From Cyanodermella asteris (taxonomy: Eukaryota; Ascomycota; Lecanoromycetes; Ostropales; Stictidaceae): a stretch of 64,000 bases of DNA. Position 1 is the first letter of the stretch, and the number at the start of each line of letters is the position of its first letter. The notes under the pieces are model-generated. The model did not search any database. It was not told the DNA's origin and worked only from the letters and a program-made list of their open reading frames with translations. A program made the position numbers and the translations under genes. Location of the stretch: contig UYJD01000017.1 of the NCBI GenBank assembly GCA_900618795.1, positions 717,130 to 781,129 of the forward strand, in the 5' to 3' direction. Below are positions 11,894 through 24,117 of the stretch, one piece after another.

Positions 11894-14385
11894 ATGGAGT
11901 TCAGCAAAAAGGTCGCAGGCTTGAGACCATCAGGCCGTGGGCTCAAGATTCTTCTCTCGTAAGTCCAGTATGCATGGTCACTTCGCTCTCGGCCAGGGGG
12001 GTTGACAGATTTCCCAGTTACCTACTCGACTATACAATCATCATCATCCTCTTTGGCGCAATCGCTGCGCTCAACTTCGCAACACCCTTCCAACAGCATT
12101 TCGCACTCCAAGACTACACATTACACTACCCTTACGCTGAACGGGAGCGAGTCTCGGATGCGCTTCTCTACGTCTGCTCCATCCTCATTCCCGCCCTCAT
12201 CATTGGTCTCTGGACGCTCGTCGTTGATGCATTACTCGAGACTCAGCGAGCTCGCTCTGAAGGGCGGAGGACGTCTCCATACGCCAAAGCCGTTTGGGAG
12301 CTCAACGCTGGGTTTCTTGGCCTGCTTCTTGCCAATGTGACGGCCTACACTGTGACAGGCATCCTCAAGAACATTGTCGGCAAACCACGTCCAGATATCT
12401 TTGCGCGTTGCCAGCCGTACACCATATCTCTGAACTCGAGCGAAATGACTGGCCCGGTATATGGGCTTTTGAACTCGTCCATATGCACACAGACAGATGC
12501 AAGCATCCTCAACGATGGTTTCCGGTCCTTTCCCTCGGGTCATAGCTCATCTTCTTTCTCGGGCCTGTTCTACCTGACATTATATCTGGCGGGAAAGCTG
12601 CAACTCTTGGACCACCAGGGCCAGGTCTGGAAGGTCTTTGTCGTCTTGGTACCAACTGTCGGCGCCGCTCTAATTGCCGCAACTCGAACCATGGATGCTA
12701 GACATCATCCTTCCGACGTCATCGCTGGCTCAATCTTGGGCATCGTCTGTGCCGTCGTTGCTTATAGGCAGTACTTTCCGTCGATCGCAACGGTGGAACG
12801 CCTTGGCCGAGCATATACGTCGCGCAAAAACATTGGTAGCCATGACACAGATCCGTTGCGCAGATCGAAGCATGCAGAGAAGTGCCTAGACGATGACGAG
12901 AAGGCGCGAAGCCGTTCAAGAGGAGCCGAAGAACTCCAAAAGCCCCCCGCGTTGGTCTTGGAGCGTGCAGAACCGCCACCAGAAGAGGAAGCACGTCCTA
13001 CACCCGCATCGACTAATCATACACCTCGTCCCTTGCGAGGACTAAACGGCTACATACTTGTACAGAATCCAGAATCGCCTGACACGAACCTTTTGCCGTC
13101 ACAATCGCCAGCCCACCTCCAAGTGGAGTCCTTGAGACCACCAATCACAGATTATCGCGATCGAAGCCCCAAACACAAGAAGAACAAGTCTTTACCTATT
13201 ATGGTTTCGAAGCCACCACCATCCAGCTCAAAATTACTGGCCGAACCATCAACTCCAGGATCAACCACACGTCTACCGGATTTCGGATTGTTTGCCTTTG
13301 ACGAGCCTGTCAAATTCCGCGATCGGGCGATATCAAATCCCAAGAATCCCCGAGATAGCTTAGGCTTTTCCCCAATGACGCCTGACCAACATATTCGCGA
13401 GTTGAACTTCAGAAAGAATACACTTCAGCGACAGCGGACCATCAGCCAACCACTGTTGAGACCTCGGACTCCATCACAATACACCACACCGCGGATGCCC
13501 AGGCCGATTTCTCGATCGCCCACGCGGATTACCCAAACACCCCAACCATCCACCAGTTCACCACAGCCATCGTTCCATACTGCGGTCGGCATTGATGCCC
13601 CTTCACCATCTACTTCACAGCCCCTTTTGCACCCTCGATCAACAACATCGGTAGTGATGATTCCGGCGCCCCTCTCCAGACAAGATTACAGTCCTCCACG
13701 GATTCGGAGGCAAACAAGCCCTCCCAAACAGCGGGAGTCGGAAACGCAAGCGCCGCAAATCTACGAGTTGCAGACTGAGCGCAGTCCTGCCGGGTCGACA
13801 AGAGCACGGCCTCGGGCAAGTAGAGTCATGTTTGCAGTCGACAATGGGCCTGGCCATGTTGCTGGAGGAGGGCGAGATAAAGAGCTTCCCAAGCCACCTG
13901 ACGAGCACGGCCTCGGTGACACCAGCAGTATGGAGTCCGAAGTCAGCAGAGGCTACACGCTCAACGGCGGAGCGGGTCCCTGCAGCTTGCACAAAAACAC
14001 ATCCTTACCCATTCCAGGCCACGATGTTCCGGGATCTCTGCCACAGAATCCTGTAGGACGTGACGACGGAGAATACAGGGACTCGGCTTACAGAAATGTG
14101 TATGATGACGACGATGCTTGGAGTTTCACGCATTCGGCGGCGGACGAGTCGGATGTTGGCTTGAGACCGACAGGTTATCAGGTGCGGGAGTTGACCGCAT
14201 TGGATTTTGAGAGGACCAAAAACGATAGCTTCGAGGAAGAGGTTTTGCAGGCGGGTCGATTTGAAGAGAAAGATGAGGAGCAGGGATTGATCCGTTCACC
14301 TGGGAGAAGAAATGATCACAATGGTGATCTGGACGAGGGGTCGGTGGAATGTCCGCCGAGATATAGGGAAGATCCACGCATCTGA
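11894..14385 (+). CDS. PAP2-family lipid phosphate phosphatase with long tail
   Basis: Integral membrane phosphatase acting on phosphatidate or diacylglycerol pyrophosphate (DPP1/LPP1 family). Exon 1 (11894-11958, MEFSKKVAGLRPSGRGLKIL) joins exon 2 (12009-14385) across a 50-bp intron and gives 813 aa. About six hydrophobic segments occupy residues 23-300. The three catalytic motifs are intact: KNIVGKPRPD (from residue 142), PSGHSSSSF (from 197) and RTMDARHHPSDV (His at about 254). The C-terminal 500 residues are a low-complexity, Pro/Ser/Arg-rich, probably cytosolic tail ending in an acidic segment. Yeast homologues are below 300 aa, so the tail is the unusual part. Long tails of this kind are known in filamentous fungal homologues and may carry regulatory phosphorylation sites. 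Confidence 0.9.
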
Positions 14386-15263
14386 GCTCCTGTCGGATTA
14401 AAGCTTCAGTTTCTACAGCCAGATGCGGGTTTATAGCGGTAAAGGCCGTACTGTCACTGCCTCGAGAGTTGTGTGGTGCTCAACTAGTTAGTTGTATCGA
14501 GTGTACATGTATGAATACAATTCTTCAATTCAACTGGCAAATGACTAATCCACCTACAACTCCATTTTACATCTCCAAGCCAAGCACAGCTATGCCACTA
14601 TGAATAGACATGTCCTGTTGGTTCGTTTCCTCAATCACGAGACCAAACCTCTTGCGACGCTGATTGCCTGAGCACCAAGTCGCTGAGGGATGGCATCCAC
14701 GGCGTGTCCCATGCGTCGGGCCGCCATCAGCACAGCCGAACGGAGACAGGACCAATTGGAAGGGATGCTCGACATCTCTACAAGCCGCCCCTGAGAGAGG
14801 CAATCTGCTCGGGGACGAGACCGGGCGATCACAGGGCCGAGGGGTGTTGAATAGGCGCCCATGTTTGAGTAATTGAGTGTTTGGGAGCAAAGTGCGCACT
14901 TTGTCTCAGCGGCTCGGCAGCCAATCAGCAGCTCGCATCGACTCCCCTCGGATCGCGCCCGACATGGCCTTATATCTATTTCCTACCGATTGCTTCCCGC
15001 TCCCACACGGCCGCCAGCGCGGTCGCGTCGAGCTCACTGACGCACCCAAGCATATCACCGTGAGCTGTCGCTGTTCCGTCAGGCTGAAGTGCAAGAATCC
15101 AAGCTGCGCATCTCACGCTTGTCACGCTGAGCCTCTGAGCTAGCGCGACTGCGGGGAAAGTGTACTGCGGCGACGCCTGAAACCGCGGAGCTCTCATCCA
15201 CAAACTTTCTTGCTCTGCCACTCGACGACGGCAGAAGCCTTTTCTTTCTTCACTTGAAACATC
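14386..15263. other. Intergenic, 878 bp
   Basis: Between the PAP2 stop and the WW-PhoD start. It contains the PAP2 3' end (AT-rich from about 14480) and the WW-PhoD promoter. No supported gene or repeat was seen. Confidence 0.4.
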
Positions 15264-18200
15264 ATGACTGCCCGCGGCCTGCCCGGAAGCCCGGGTGACG
15301 AAATGTTCCTGGACCGCCCGCACGGCGCAGACTCTCCCACCATCGAGCCCCTGCGAGTCAACCGATATGCCTCCCCTCCGGCTCACGACCATCGCACAGG
15401 CTCTACAGACGGGAACAGGACAGGAGGGGGAAGCAGCAGCAGCAGTGGCCCAACGCGGACATTCCAGCCTCCACCGGGTGGCCTCAGCAGCCCTGCCCCG
15501 CTGCCTTATCCCGACTTCGATCCTCCTGCAGCCGCCCCGTTCAAGGCCGGCGCAAAGCTCCCATACCCAGACCTGGACCCTCGCACGACTCCGCCCGCGT
15601 TGCCCAGATTCTCGCCACCACCGGTGTCGAGTCCCGGAAGCGCTGGTGTTCCGAGCTACCCCAGGCCGCAGCAGTCGCAAGCTGGAGGTCTGGCGGAACG
15701 GCGGGGAAATGCGCCCAAGCCGCTGCCTGACAGCCCAGGTCCAGACGTGCCGGAGAAGGAAGGTCTTTTCCAGCGGATGCCCAAGAGATCTCAAGATGAC
15801 TCTCCGACTATTCCGGCTGCCGCGTCGGGAGCGGGTGGCTACGACTACAACAAGCAGTATTTCCCTCCTCCGTCATCTTCGTCGAGCAGACCTGCACAGC
15901 CTGCGGCCCTGAACATTCCCAGCCAGAATCAGAGCTCCATCAATCGTTTGGCAAGCACCGCTTCAGTCTCGACTACTCGTGCTTCGCGAGGCAGTCCACC
16001 GCCTCCAGAAACACCCATCGTTGCGCCCGATGACGGCGTCGGCGGAGGAATCGAGGCACGGTATGCTGCTGCCGGAATAGCTGGAACGGGGACTCTGACA
16101 GAACTACAAGCTCGCAATGCAGCTGCAGCGCAACGTCAGCAACAATACCAAGGCCGTGCCTCCAACAATGGCTCACAAGCACCTCCGCAGAGGAGGTGGA
16201 CACCCACAGAGGACCTCAGCAATCACCCTCACGGATCTCCCGTGACTTACCAGGGGCAGACTCCAATATCTCCTCACATGCCGCAGCAGTTTCCGGGTGG
16301 GACCAGTCCAACATCGACAGCTGGTGGCCGCGCTCCAAGCACCCTCGAGCAGGACTTGCAAGGCCTTCAGGTTTCCAACGACCCGCCACCTGCGTACTCC
16401 AGTGTCTCCGGCGCAAACACATCCACGAGTTATCCGAACGAAAAGTCAAGACCTGCGACGACTGCCTCAACAGCCGCAGCCGCAGCCGCAGCAGCTGGAG
16501 CTGGTGTGGGAGCGGCCGCGGCGGCAGCACAGGTTGCAAAGCCCGATCCGAACGCAGGACATCCGGCATACGCCATCGAAGCTCAACATACGCCACAGAC
16601 CCAGCAATCTCAGCCGGCACAGGCAGCGCCATCGACAGATCCGCATGCCGGGCTGGGATCTCCAACGCCTTCAACGGCCACAAGCCAGGCCGCCCCGCCA
16701 CCCCTTCCGGAAGGCTGGATCGCACACATCGATCCAAACTCAAAACAATACTACTATATCCATCTGCCGACCCAGTCGACGCAATGGGAGTTTCCTAAAG
16801 GGCCAACTCCGCTCAACTTGAATGATACCCCTGCATCGCCTGCTGTTTCTCACTTCAATAATCCTTTGCAGTCTCCGAGCGTTGTTTCCTTTAGCCAGAA
16901 GCCACTGCAATCGCCCATGTTCCCTCCTTCGACTCCTGGATATGCCGAGTCGGTAATGACCTTCCAGTCTGCTACGCCTACTTTGACTGGCTTTACTGGA
17001 CCGCCTCCATCGTCTGGCGTAGAGGTCTACAAAGTGGTGCCAACCAATAGCGTCTACTTTGGACCCTATCTCCGCTACATCAATATGGATCTTGAGCGAG
17101 GACTCTGGCTCGGATCTATATTGTTGGTCACGGACAACCAGCAACCGCCCACGATTCACATTCATCCATCGGCTGATCTATCGCCCAATCCTAGACAGCT
17201 GAAAGCACAACCAATCAGCAAGCATCAACGGTGGACATTCTACCGCTACGACATTGATGTTCAGATGGAAGATGGCGGATCCGTGAAATGGACATACGCC
17301 ATTACCTCGCACTTGGGCTGCACGAGATACGAGTTCCTGGTAGCTGGCAGACACGAGACGAATTGGCGATTTGTGGCAACATCTGGTAACGACTTCCAGC
17401 TCAGTGTCAACGCAAATGACCGTGCAAAGTTGGGCGGTATCGGGTTCATGTGGAAAGACATCATGGCCAAGCATCAGGAATGTGGTGGTTTCCACACTCA
17501 GCTTGGACTTGGTGACCAAGTGTATGCCGATAGGATATGGCGCGAAGTTCCCCTGCTCAAACAGTGGCTGGCCATGAGCGGAAAGGAGAACAGGAAGAAC
17601 GAGGCCTGGTCCGCCAGACTGGAAGAGGATGTTGCGCATGCGTATTTCCACTTCTGGACGAGTCATTTTGATCAGCCTTACTTGCGAGAAGCATGGGCTC
17701 AGATACCGTCCGTGATGAGTCTCGGTGATCATGATATGTGAGTTGACTTTGCATATATTGGCGATGTGTTACTGACAGACACGCAGCTTTGATGGATTCG
17801 GCTCATACCCAGATTACATGCAGTTTAGCAATATCTTCAAGAACATTGGCCGCATCGCTATCGACACATACCTCCTTTTCGCACACCACACTACTCTTGA
17901 AATCCTTCGCAATGTCTCCGACGACACTGACATCTCTACAATCACTGGCACTGGCTGGCATTACCTCAAATTCTTTGGCCCTGCCGTGACAGTTGTTGGT
18001 CCAGACTGCCGAAGCGAGCGCAGCCAGAGCCAAGTCCTTGCAGGCCCCACATATCAAGGCATATTCCCCAAAGTCGCAATGCTGCCACGCAGCGTACAGC
18101 ACTGTATCTGGGTGCTACCGAGCCCAGTCGTCTACCCTCGCATGGAACAGGCGGAACAGCTTATGAGCACTGTCGCCACCGGCAAGAAAGCTGTGACCGG

Positions 18201-18921
18201 AGCCTACAACATGCTTGGTAAAGTCGCCGGTGGTGTAGCCGGTGTCGTAGGTGCAAAGGGCGTCGTGGGTAGCGGATTCGATAGCGTCAAGAAGGCGGTT
18301 GGCAAGAGCGGGCTGATGGGTGGCATCCTCAATCCATTCGGTGACTTTGGCATGATGGACGAGCTGAAGGACCAATGGACTCACGAGACCAAGGATCTGG
18401 AGCGAACATACCTCATCCGCACACTCCAAGGCATCGCTCAATCCCGCACTGTCCGCATGTCGTTCCTCTCCGGTAGCGTCTCCTGCTGTGGCGCCGGCCT
18501 GCTCCACGACCCTGGCCGGCCCGGAGACCACAAAACCATGTACCAACTCATCTCCTCCGCCGTTGTCAACGCGCCTCCTTCGTCCTACATCCTCAAGATG
18601 CTTCACAACAACAAGCAGCTGTACGTGCCCGCAAACGGCACCCGCTCAAACCATCAGCCCTCGGACACCAAGGAGGACATGATGGAAATCTTCCAGACCG
18701 ACCCCGACGGAAAGCCCCGAACAGAGAAGAAGCTGATGGGCAGGCGCAATTATGTTGCGATAGTTGCCTACGATCCGGAACAGATCGCGGGCAACGTGCA
18801 GGGGAGTGGCAAGCTGAGTCTTGCCGCAGATTTCATGGTGCAAGGGGAGGGTGGTGGTGGAGTTGGCGGGGTCAGTAGGTACGGACCAGTGATTATACCG
18901 AACCTGGAATTCGGAAGGTGA
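15264..18921 (+). CDS. WW-domain / PhoD-like metallophosphatase
   Basis: Two exons (15264-17737 and 17787-18921; 49-bp intron inside an isoleucine codon) give 1202 aa. Residues 1 to about 475 are disordered, rich in Pro, Ser and Gln, with an alanine run near residues 405-425. A WW domain follows at about 478-514 (PPLPEGWIAHIDPNSKQYYY through STQWEFPKGP, both tryptophans present). From about residue 585 a large PhoD-type phosphatase domain runs to the end, with metal-site motifs LGLGDQVYADRIW and LGDHDIFDGFGSYP. PhoD enzymes are Ca/Fe-dependent phosphodi- or monoesterases, many of them secreted. This form has no signal peptide or membrane segment, so it is probably intracellular and recruited by proline-rich ligands through the WW domain. 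The substrate is unknown. Confidence 0.85.
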
Positions 18922-19635
18922 AGAGATGTGTTGAATGAAAGGAATGGTGGTTGATGCGAAATGTGTCATGAAGCGCTTGGAGAGTGAGCTATCGAGCGAG
19001 CAAGCGTGCATACTGGTGGGTTTCGATTCTACATAGGCTGATTCTTTATCACATAAATTTTTCAGATGTCATGAAATGAATGATACTTTAGTACCAAAGT
19101 GTATAGAACAAACAGTCTCAGAAGCTCAATGCAGTATCTACATACAGAGTTACTGGTTAGTTATGAGGGTGAAGTGAGCCAATAGTGACGAGACTTTTCC
19201 CATCGAACACTTGTTAATGACTCCTTCTTGCAAATGTGTTTGCTGAATATGAAAGGCAATTTGATCTGTCGACGCTGTTGATAGAGAGCAGCTGTGCATC
19301 GCAGAGATCACAACCAATCGTGAGATTTGCCACCGCGGCTCAAGTTCAATAAACGCGCGACGCGTTCTCCCCGTCCCAGGCAACGCTTGGTCCGTGCACC
19401 AAGAAGTTGCCCGTCTCTTGGCCGCTTGCCAGGGCGAACTCACAGGTACAGTCTCTTTTTCACTGTCAGCCTCTGTGCGGACTTGCATAATTCCTCTATT
19501 CTATAGGGGCCACCGTCGTATGGAAAGCCTCCCCGTCGAGATTGCCAATCACTTGCCCCAGCAGACTCATTGTGGTTACAGCATCCCCTCCTGACAATCG
19601 CCACCCACCATTCACTTATCGCTCAACACCAACAA
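18922..19635. other. Intergenic, 714 bp
   Basis: Between the WW-PhoD gene and RAD7, on the same strand. It holds an AT-rich 3' region (about 19030-19150) and the RAD7 promoter. No supported gene was seen. Confidence 0.4.
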
Positions 19636-21483
19636 ATGTCCCGGCGCAATAACAATACGGGCAGCCGCAGCATCCGCGGCCCTCAATCAGCCCTGACCGA
19701 TTTCCTAGCCTCAAACAACATTTCCGCAGCTCAGATTCGAGCCGACTTCGAAGCCCGCCGGGCAAACGCCGCTAACGACCCACAAAACGACGAAGACGCA
19801 CAGAACAATGACCGAGACGAAGAAGATGATGATGACGATGATGATGACGATGATGAGGAGGAAGTGAACGCGACAGCCAACGCCCGCAAGCGAAAGCGCC
19901 AGACCCAAGCCGCGCTCGAGAAGATCAAAAAGGGCAAAGCGTTCAAGAAGCGCAAGAAGTCTCTAGCCGGCGAGCCCGGCGAAGACGACGACGAGGAGAT
20001 CGCACTGGACGTTTACGAGAAATCCCGTCCGGCCCCGGGCCAGCTGGAGCACTGCGGCATTTGCGAGAAGCGCTTCACCGTCACGCCGTACAGCAAGGAG
20101 GGCCCCAAAGGCGGGCTCTGCTGCACGAAATGCAGCAAAGAGCTCAAGGACGAGGAGAAGAAGGGTGCGAGGAAGGCGGCAGCGGCCAGGAAGCCGGCGC
20201 CGAAACGGGGCCGGCGACAGGCGCAGAGTGCGTTGCTGGATGGCATGATACGGCACGGGTCGAAGAGCTTGGTCGATATCTGTGTCGAGAAGATTGCCAA
20301 CGTGAGCAATGATGTCGAGGAGTTTGGGGATATTGGGGATAACGATGCGTTGATGGCGAAGATCAGCCAGATTTTCTCCAAGCGGAGGATCATGGATAGT
20401 CGGACTTCGAAGTTGTTTTTGAGGTCGGATTACAGGCATGTCATTCTTGATGACTGTGGGAAGATGGAGGTGGATGATTTCAATTACATCTTCTCCGTGG
20501 CGCACAATGTTAAGCATTTGAGTCTCAGGAATGCTGGACAGATGAAGGATGCGACGATTACATACATGCTTGAGCAGGGTATCAAGCTGGAGAGTCTTCA
20601 CGTGGATGCGGCGAATCTGATCAGCGACGCCAAATGGCGCGAGTACTTTGAAAAGGCTGGATCGAATTTGACGACGTTGAAATTCTCTTGGTTGGACGAC
20701 ACTATGACGGACGAGACAATCGCGTCCATGGTGGAGCACTGCCCCAACCTCAAGCGCCTCAAGATCAAACGATGCTTCAAGCTCACAGAAGAGTCGCTCA
20801 GGCACATTTCCAAGCTGAGAAACCTTGAGCAACTCTCACTGTACACGATGCAGCCTGTGTCTGAGGATGCAGTCAACGCGCTTATCGAAGCCGTCGGCGC
20901 AAGTTTGAAGACTCTCAGTCTCGAGCGCTTCGACACAATCTCAAACGAGACACTTGAAATCATTCACAACAGCTGCGCTAAGCTTAAGAAACTGCGCATC
21001 ACGCCGAATGACTACTCCCACGACGCCGGATTCGAAGCGCTCTTCACTGGCTGGAAGAACCCGGGCCTCACATTCATCGACTTTGCTTCCGCGCGCGACG
21101 TCGACAACCAGAATCCAGACGGTCCGGAGGACGAGCCAATCGGTCTCGGTGACAAGGGCTTCGAGGCTCTCATCAAGCACTCTGGCCTCAAGCTGAAGCA
21201 TCTCAATATCCCTTCCAACAGACACATATCGGCCGCGACTTTGCTGTCGACTTTCGACGGCAAAAAGCATTATCCCCTGCTCGAGGATGTCGACATGAGT
21301 TTGATTCCCAACGTTGACGACGTCGTCATTCGAGGAATATTCAAGAGTTGCCCGAATATCAAGAAGGTGACGGTATTTGCCTGCTTCGGAGTCAAAGATG
21401 TGGTTGTGCCCAGGGGCGTAGCTTTGATTGGTACTCCGCATGCTCAAGAAGCTATTGTTCAGGAGGGAACCTCGCTGGGCTAA
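19636..21483 (+). CDS. RAD7: DNA repair protein RAD7 homologue
   Basis: Component of the Rad7-Rad16-Elc1-Cul3 complex used in global-genome nucleotide excision repair, nuclear. A single exon of 615 aa, with the start at MSRRNNNTGSRSIRGPQSAL, which matches the conserved fungal N-terminus. In order: a Ser/Asp-rich N-terminus with a 10-residue Asp run followed by Glu (about residues 64-76), basic nuclear-localisation clusters (ARKRKRQ and KAFKKRKKS), a small zinc-binding module (CGICEKRFTV through LCCTKCSK, about 139-175), and from about residue 260 leucine-rich repeats to the C-terminus (such as HCPNLKRLKIKRCFKLT). Length and order match Rad7 of other ascomycetes. The GAT/GAC tract coding for the Asp run is a potential length-variable site. 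Confidence 0.92.
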   Translation: MSRRNNNTGSRSIRGPQSALTDFLASNNISAAQIRADFEARRANAANDPQNDEDAQNNDRDEEDDDDDDDDDDEEEVNATANARKRKRQTQAALEKIKKGKAFKKRKKSLAGEPGEDDDEEIALDVYEKSRPAPGQLEHCGICEKRFTVTPYSKEGPKGGLCCTKCSKELKDEEKKGARKAAAARKPAPKRGRRQAQSALLDGMIRHGSKSLVDICVEKIANVSNDVEEFGDIGDNDALMAKISQIFSKRRIMDSRTSKLFLRSDYRHVILDDCGKMEVDDFNYIFSVAHNVKHLSLRNAGQMKDATITYMLEQGIKLESLHVDAANLISDAKWREYFEKAGSNLTTLKFSWLDDTMTDETIASMVEHCPNLKRLKIKRCFKLTEESLRHISKLRNLEQLSLYTMQPVSEDAVNALIEAVGASLKTLSLERFDTISNETLEIIHNSCAKLKKLRITPNDYSHDAGFEALFTGWKNPGLTFIDFASARDVDNQNPDGPEDEPIGLGDKGFEALIKHSGLKLKHLNIPSNRHISAATLLSTFDGKKHYPLLEDVDMSLIPNVDDVVIRGIFKSCPNIKKVTVFACFGVKDVVVPRGVALIGTPHAQEAIVQEGTSLG

Positions 21484-21606
21484 CGGGCTGGCTTGAAGCA
21501 CGACGAGCCTGAAACGATCGACGAGGAGTTCGAGTAGCAACTCGCCTCGCATGAAGGCAATGATCAGTATGATGTATGTGTTCAAGTGTCATGGCTCTGA
21601 TGGCTT

Positions 21607-22374
21607 TCAGCCGACCTCAATACTCTGTCTGCGCACCTGGCACGGTTCTGACTGCGAGACTGCAAACATTGTTTTCTCTGCAGAATCTTGCGACTTGATT
21701 GTGCTTCGCGGTGTTCGTGACTGATCGTGATCTCGCTCCCAATCCTCCTTCGTTAGCTGAAAGTCGACACTATCAACCCATTGATCTCCAATGAGATACG
21801 TCCTCTCCCTCCGTCCCAGCTCTACGAATCCAAACTTTCGTAACACGCCAATTGACGCCTCGTTCCTCGGATCCACGTCCGCTACTATGCTCTCGAACAT
21901 GTCCTGCCCATCTGCGTCCCTGAGCCCAAAATAGTACGGGAACAACGCCTCCAGCGCTTCCGAAACCAGACCTCGCCGCCAGTGCGACCTCGCAACCAGG
22001 AACCCGATCTCGTTACCGCTCCAGATGCCAACCTTGCCGATCGGAGCATCCGCGGTGCTCGTCGTCGTCGTCGTAGCAGTAGTAGTAGTAGTAGCGGTAG
22101 TAGTAGTACCCGTAGAGCGCGTACCGAGCGGATCGGTCGCGGTGTCCACGATGATAAAGTCCGTGACCCCGTTCCGGGGGTTTTCCATCATGTGATCGAT
22201 CCAGTTGGCCGTCTGGGTCGGCTCGGTGTGGGGCAGGGAGGACCAGTACGCCATCACTTCCGGGTCGGAGAAGGCGTGGAAGAGGGGGTCGGCGTCGCGG
22301 AGGAGGGCGCCGCGGAGGAGGAGCCTCGGTGTTTGGATCGTCACTTTCTTTTCGGAGGGAGGTGCGGATGTCAT
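21607..22374 (-). CDS. GNAT-family N-acetyltransferase
   Basis: Single exon of 255 aa. It begins with the RimJ/RimL-like pattern (IQTPRLLLRGALLRDADPLF), has a mid-region IGFLVARSHWRRGLVSEAL corresponding to the acetyl-CoA-binding motif A, and ends with the usual NEASIGVLRKFGFVELGRRE. It transfers acetyl from acetyl-CoA to an unknown amine; yeast and fungal relatives act on small molecules or protein N-termini. An insertion of about 25 residues made mostly of threonine (GTTTTATTTTTATTTTTSTAD) sits between two core strands where relatives have a short loop. It is encoded by a trinucleotide microsatellite. RAD7 ends 123 bp away in convergent orientation. Confidence 0.85.
   Translation of the reverse strand: MTSAPPSEKKVTIQTPRLLLRGALLRDADPLFHAFSDPEVMAYWSSLPHTEPTQTANWIDHMMENPRNGVTDFIIVDTATDPLGTRSTGTTTTATTTTTATTTTTSTADAPIGKVGIWSGNEIGFLVARSHWRRGLVSEALEALFPYYFGLRDADGQDMFESIVADVDPRNEASIGVLRKFGFVELGRRERTYLIGDQWVDSVDFQLTKEDWERDHDQSRTPRSTIKSQDSAEKTMFAVSQSEPCQVRRQSIEVG
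22060..22110. repeat. Trinucleotide microsatellite inside GNAT gene
   Basis: Imperfect GTC/GTA/GTAGTA-type triplet run, read on the minus strand as ACT/ACC/GCT codons for Thr and Ala. It stays in frame, so copy-number change would alter loop length without breaking the enzyme. Confidence 0.85.
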
Positions 22375-23677
22375 GGTGTTCTTTTGTTGTTGGATGTTGG
22401 ATCAAACCCCTCTTTTCTATTCGTTTTTTCTAATGTAGTTTTTGGGGTGCGAGGGGGGTGGAGGGCTGTTTGAGGAAGTTGCTCGTGAGATGGGAGACGG
22501 GGCGGACCGTGGTACTACATGTATACCTATACAGTTACGTATCGAAAATTCTTGCGGTCCCCCTCCACCCCCAATGTTGTGGGAGGTGAGATTCTAGAGC
22601 TTGCTTTTTTGAGTCACTCGACGCCTCTTGTCAGATTTTGGCGAGCTAGGACCCACGGTGCGAGACCCTTGTTCGTCCCTTTCTTCCTTCACCTTGTATC
22701 GAAATCATATACTACCATGATTACTTTTTGAGCCTTGACTCATAGTTTTTCAATGTGTGCCGAGAGCGGTGTAAGACATGGACCGAGAAACTTGCTGCTT
22801 TCGGATTAGCGAACCGACCGAAGAGCGGACGGACTTGCGCTTCGCCCGTCACAGTAGTCATAGAGAGTCTTGATGACTCTGGTCATCACTGGTCATGTTG
22901 AAAGGGGGTGTTTTGGGGCAAAGCTTCGTTCGAAAGAGAAAGCACGGCGTGAGACGATGGGGGGATGCCGGTTGCTTTGATTGGTGAACTTGACAGTTGG
23001 CGGTTCGGTTGCTTAGGGGCTTCGGGGAGATCGGCAATAGCTAGTTGATCCTCCGAACCCCCGCCATATCAAATGTCATAGCGCTGCGTTTCACTCTTCT
23101 CTTGTCTCGCTCAACGCCGTCACGGTTGTTTCGGCTCTTGATGGCGGATGAGGCTGTCTACTAGAGTATCTGACCACGTGATATGAGGTACCAGCTACTG
23201 GGAATAAGCATGAACCAATCAAGCTGCCCGATTTTCAACCTTGTCTACGAAAGATTAACTCCAGCACATTATCTCACTCCCCGAATAGTTACCTTACAAA
23301 CATCAGAGGCTTTCCGCAGCATGATGGCGACCGTGGGGTGGAAGATTGCCCCTAGTTGGTGATTTCCATCACGTGGTAAAACACTCTACGTTATGGTCGT
23401 TGCGGCCAGTGTGGACTGGTGGTAACACGTCGCTCGCTCGACTCGTGCAGCAGATTTGCTACCTCTCCTTCAGATACACGACACATGGCTGGACAAATTT
23501 GACATCAGTGGAGAACCACGCTGGTGGTAAGTTATCATCCTAGCAGAATAACTTGAGCTCGTATCCTTGGCAGGATCTACATATATCTGAAAGATAGTCC
23601 TGCATCAGAGCTAACCCTGAAGAGTGGCGTCGGTCTGAGCTTTGCACATCGTCACTGGAAGACGAATGCCCTCGACG
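22375..23677. other. Intergenic, 1.3 kb
   Basis: Region between the GNAT start and the ankyrin relic. Only small frames without domains are present. It should contain the GNAT promoter. No repeat boundary was recognised. Confidence 0.4.
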
Positions 23678-24117
23678 AATGCCCTAGACTACGCCGCAGA
23701 ACATTGCGAGTTTGACGGTTTCCGGCTGCTGGTTAAAGCCGGTATGGATCCAGCATAGTCCCATGCCTTGCACGTTGCGGCCAAGAAGCACTCGTATGGT
23801 CATGGATGGGAGGCACCTGAACTCGGCGGAGAAGAGTTGTCCATTGCATTCAGGGACTTCCTGTTGACTGAAACTCGCATGTATGTAAACAAGATCGCCA
23901 CGTACGACGACTGGACGACAACCAGCTGTTACAGGACCGAGAGCACCGCGTTGTGTGCCGCTGCACGCAGGAATCCACGCGGAGAATTCTGCTGCTGCTG
24001 CTGCTGCTGCTGAAGCATGGAGCGGATCCAGATAACCCGAATGGGGCTTGGGCGACGATCACCGAGTATGTGAAGGATCACACATTCAACAATGGTATCC
24101 ATCTATTGCAGGCGTAG
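23678..24117 (+). pseudogene. Ankyrin-repeat protein relic
   Basis: The frame from 23678 reads as ankyrin-like sequence (NALDYAAEHCEFDGFRLLVK, then AGMDPA). A TAG at 23756-23758 interrupts it, and it resumes as SHALHVAAKKHSYG. It continues through an acidic helix and a second repeat-like part (STALCAAARRNPRG). At a run of seven CTG triplets (23992-24012) the homology moves to another frame that reads LLLKHGADPDNPNGAW and stops at 24115. The consensus ankyrin pieces (LDYAA, ALHVAA, LLLKHGADP) on the same strand but broken by a stop and a frameshift indicate a decayed fragment. No start codon or upstream part is preserved. Confidence 0.6.
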
